Shown here: positions 63,050-64,000 of the stretch, one piece after another | Position numbering within the stretch: position 1 is the stretch's first letter | Layout: each line of letters opens with the position of its first letter | Source: Nyssa sinensis | Lineage: Eukaryota; Streptophyta; Magnoliopsida; Cornales; Nyssaceae | Length of the DNA: 64,000 bases | Assembly: GCA_008638375.1 (NCBI GenBank) | Contig: CM018032.1 | Location: forward strand, 59,773,382 to 59,837,381 | Reading direction: 5' to 3' | Notes under the pieces: model-generated | Seen by the model: the letters and a program-made list of their open reading frames with translations, nothing else | Databases searched by the model: none | What the model was told of the DNA's origin: nothing | Program-made: the position numbers and the translations under genes

Positions 63050-63277
63050 GAGAACAGGAAAAAAAAAAAAAAAGGATGGGAAGAAGAAGGAAAAGAGAAA
63101 GAAGCAGTACAGAAAAACTAAAAAAGAAGCAAAAAAGATGAGAAGAAAGAAAGAGAGGCAGAAGAAGCCGAAGAGAAGAAGGAAAGAAAGAAAGAAAAAG
63201 GAGAAAGAAAAGAGATAAAAAAAAAGAAGAGAAGATCAGAGAAAAAGAGAAAAGAAAGAGGAAAAGAGAAAAGCAAA
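63050..63277 (+). repeat. Purine-only (A/G) tract of about 225 bp
   Basis: From 63,050 to about 63,277 the plus strand is almost wholly A and G, with only occasional C or T. Units such as GAAA, AAGA and GAAGAA dominate. The Lys/Arg-rich open frame at 62,994-63,218 is a product of this composition. Confidence 0.9.
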
Positions 63278-63388
63278 ATTAATGAAGATTACAATTAATG
63301 CATCTTTATAGTTTCATACAATATAATTCACTGAATTTTCTCCTTTCGAACAATGAAAGCAGATGGAAAATTATATGCATCAGACCTG

Positions 63389-63427
<39 letters not shown>

Positions 63428-64000
63428 AAATATGAAGGATCAAATTTTCATTTTATAATACCGTTTCAATTACTCAAAATTTAGAAATATTTCTAAAATG
63501 TTTCAGAAACACTCTGAAAATAATTAAAAAAATTAAAATGCATAAAAATATTTAAAAAGTAAAGTAAAATGTATAATTATGTAAATATATATATATATAT
63601 ATTATAATTAATTAATGGTAAATGTTTTAGACATCATACAAAATAATTATTTGCTAGTTAAACTCTAGTATGCAAAAATTTGAACTAATTTTTTGTGCAA
63701 TATTAAATTATTATTATTATATATATTATGCAATATGTGAATTATTATAATATAATGTAATACTATAACATAATAGATATATCTTATATAATATATACCA
63801 ATTAAAAATTTTGACACAAGTTACATATAAAATATTTAAGTAAAAAAATAGCTAGTGAAGCTTATTATAATTAATATCTATATGTATTAAAATGAAATAT
63901 TCATCTACTTTTTCACTTTCTCTACTTCTATTAGTACCTATGTATTAGAATCAATTAGAGCTGCTACCGCAAGTTGGAGAAACATTCAAAACTCTTATTC
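63278..64000. other. AT-rich intergenic DNA to the right edge
   Basis: A long TA microsatellite lies at 63,390-63,424 and a shorter one at 63,586-63,602. Nothing coding is recognisable. Confidence 0.7.

Noticed and set aside
62994..63218. Lys/Arg-rich 74-codon frame
   Set aside because: It is a translation of the purine-only tract; composition alone explains it.

Overview
This window is nuclear DNA from a flowering plant, probably a eudicot. Coding exons are separated by AT-rich GT-AG introns, intergenic DNA is rich in poly(A)/poly(T), microsatellites and small transposon relics, and every recognisable protein is a land-plant family member. The species cannot be fixed from the sequence alone.

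Layout. (1) 1-1,030: the first coding exon of CULLIN-3 on the minus strand; the rest of that gene lies beyond the left edge. (2) About 1.0-5.8 kb: AT-rich intergenic DNA with one long-terminal-inverted-repeat MITE-like element. (3) 5,834-25,057 (+): a 13-exon gene for a PELP1/Rix1-like ARM-repeat protein (pre-60S ribosome assembly) with giant introns full of SINE relics and tandem duplications. (4) 26,240-29,368 (+): a 3-exon gene for cytosolic ribosomal protein S9 (uS4), with telo-box and site II promoter motifs. (5) 31,343-31,804 (+): a small acidic plant-specific protein with an intron in its 3' UTR and ACGT-core promoter motifs. (6) 32.8-39.6 kb: intergenic. (7) 39,803-47,514 (+): a 10-exon ABCB19-type auxin transporter of about 1,249 residues. 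(8) 47.5-60.8 kb: a large gene-poor interval with a second MITE copy, local duplications and a degenerate repeat array. (9) 60,882-62,108 (+): a 92-residue atypical HLH protein of the PRE/ILI family. (10) 62.1-64 kb: a poly(A)-ended retro-copy-like segment, a purine-only tract and TA repeats.

Functional links. PELP1-like protein and RPS9 both serve ribosome production and are close neighbours, but nothing shows co-regulation. ABCB19 (polar auxin transport) and PRE (growth-promoting HLH in brassinosteroid, gibberellin and auxin responses) both control cell elongation. I recall that these two are also neighbours in Arabidopsis (At3g28860 and At3g28857), so this looks like conserved microsynteny.

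The most notable anomaly is that two otherwise well-preserved genes carry reading-frame lesions. ABCB19 has two single-base insertions in its last exon. The PELP1-like gene has an in-frame TAA in exon 8 and a single-base insertion in exon 12. All splice sites and phases otherwise agree, so consensus sequencing errors or very recent mutations are more likely than old pseudogenes. I found no bacterial-type system, CRISPR array, or convincing novel multi-gene system.
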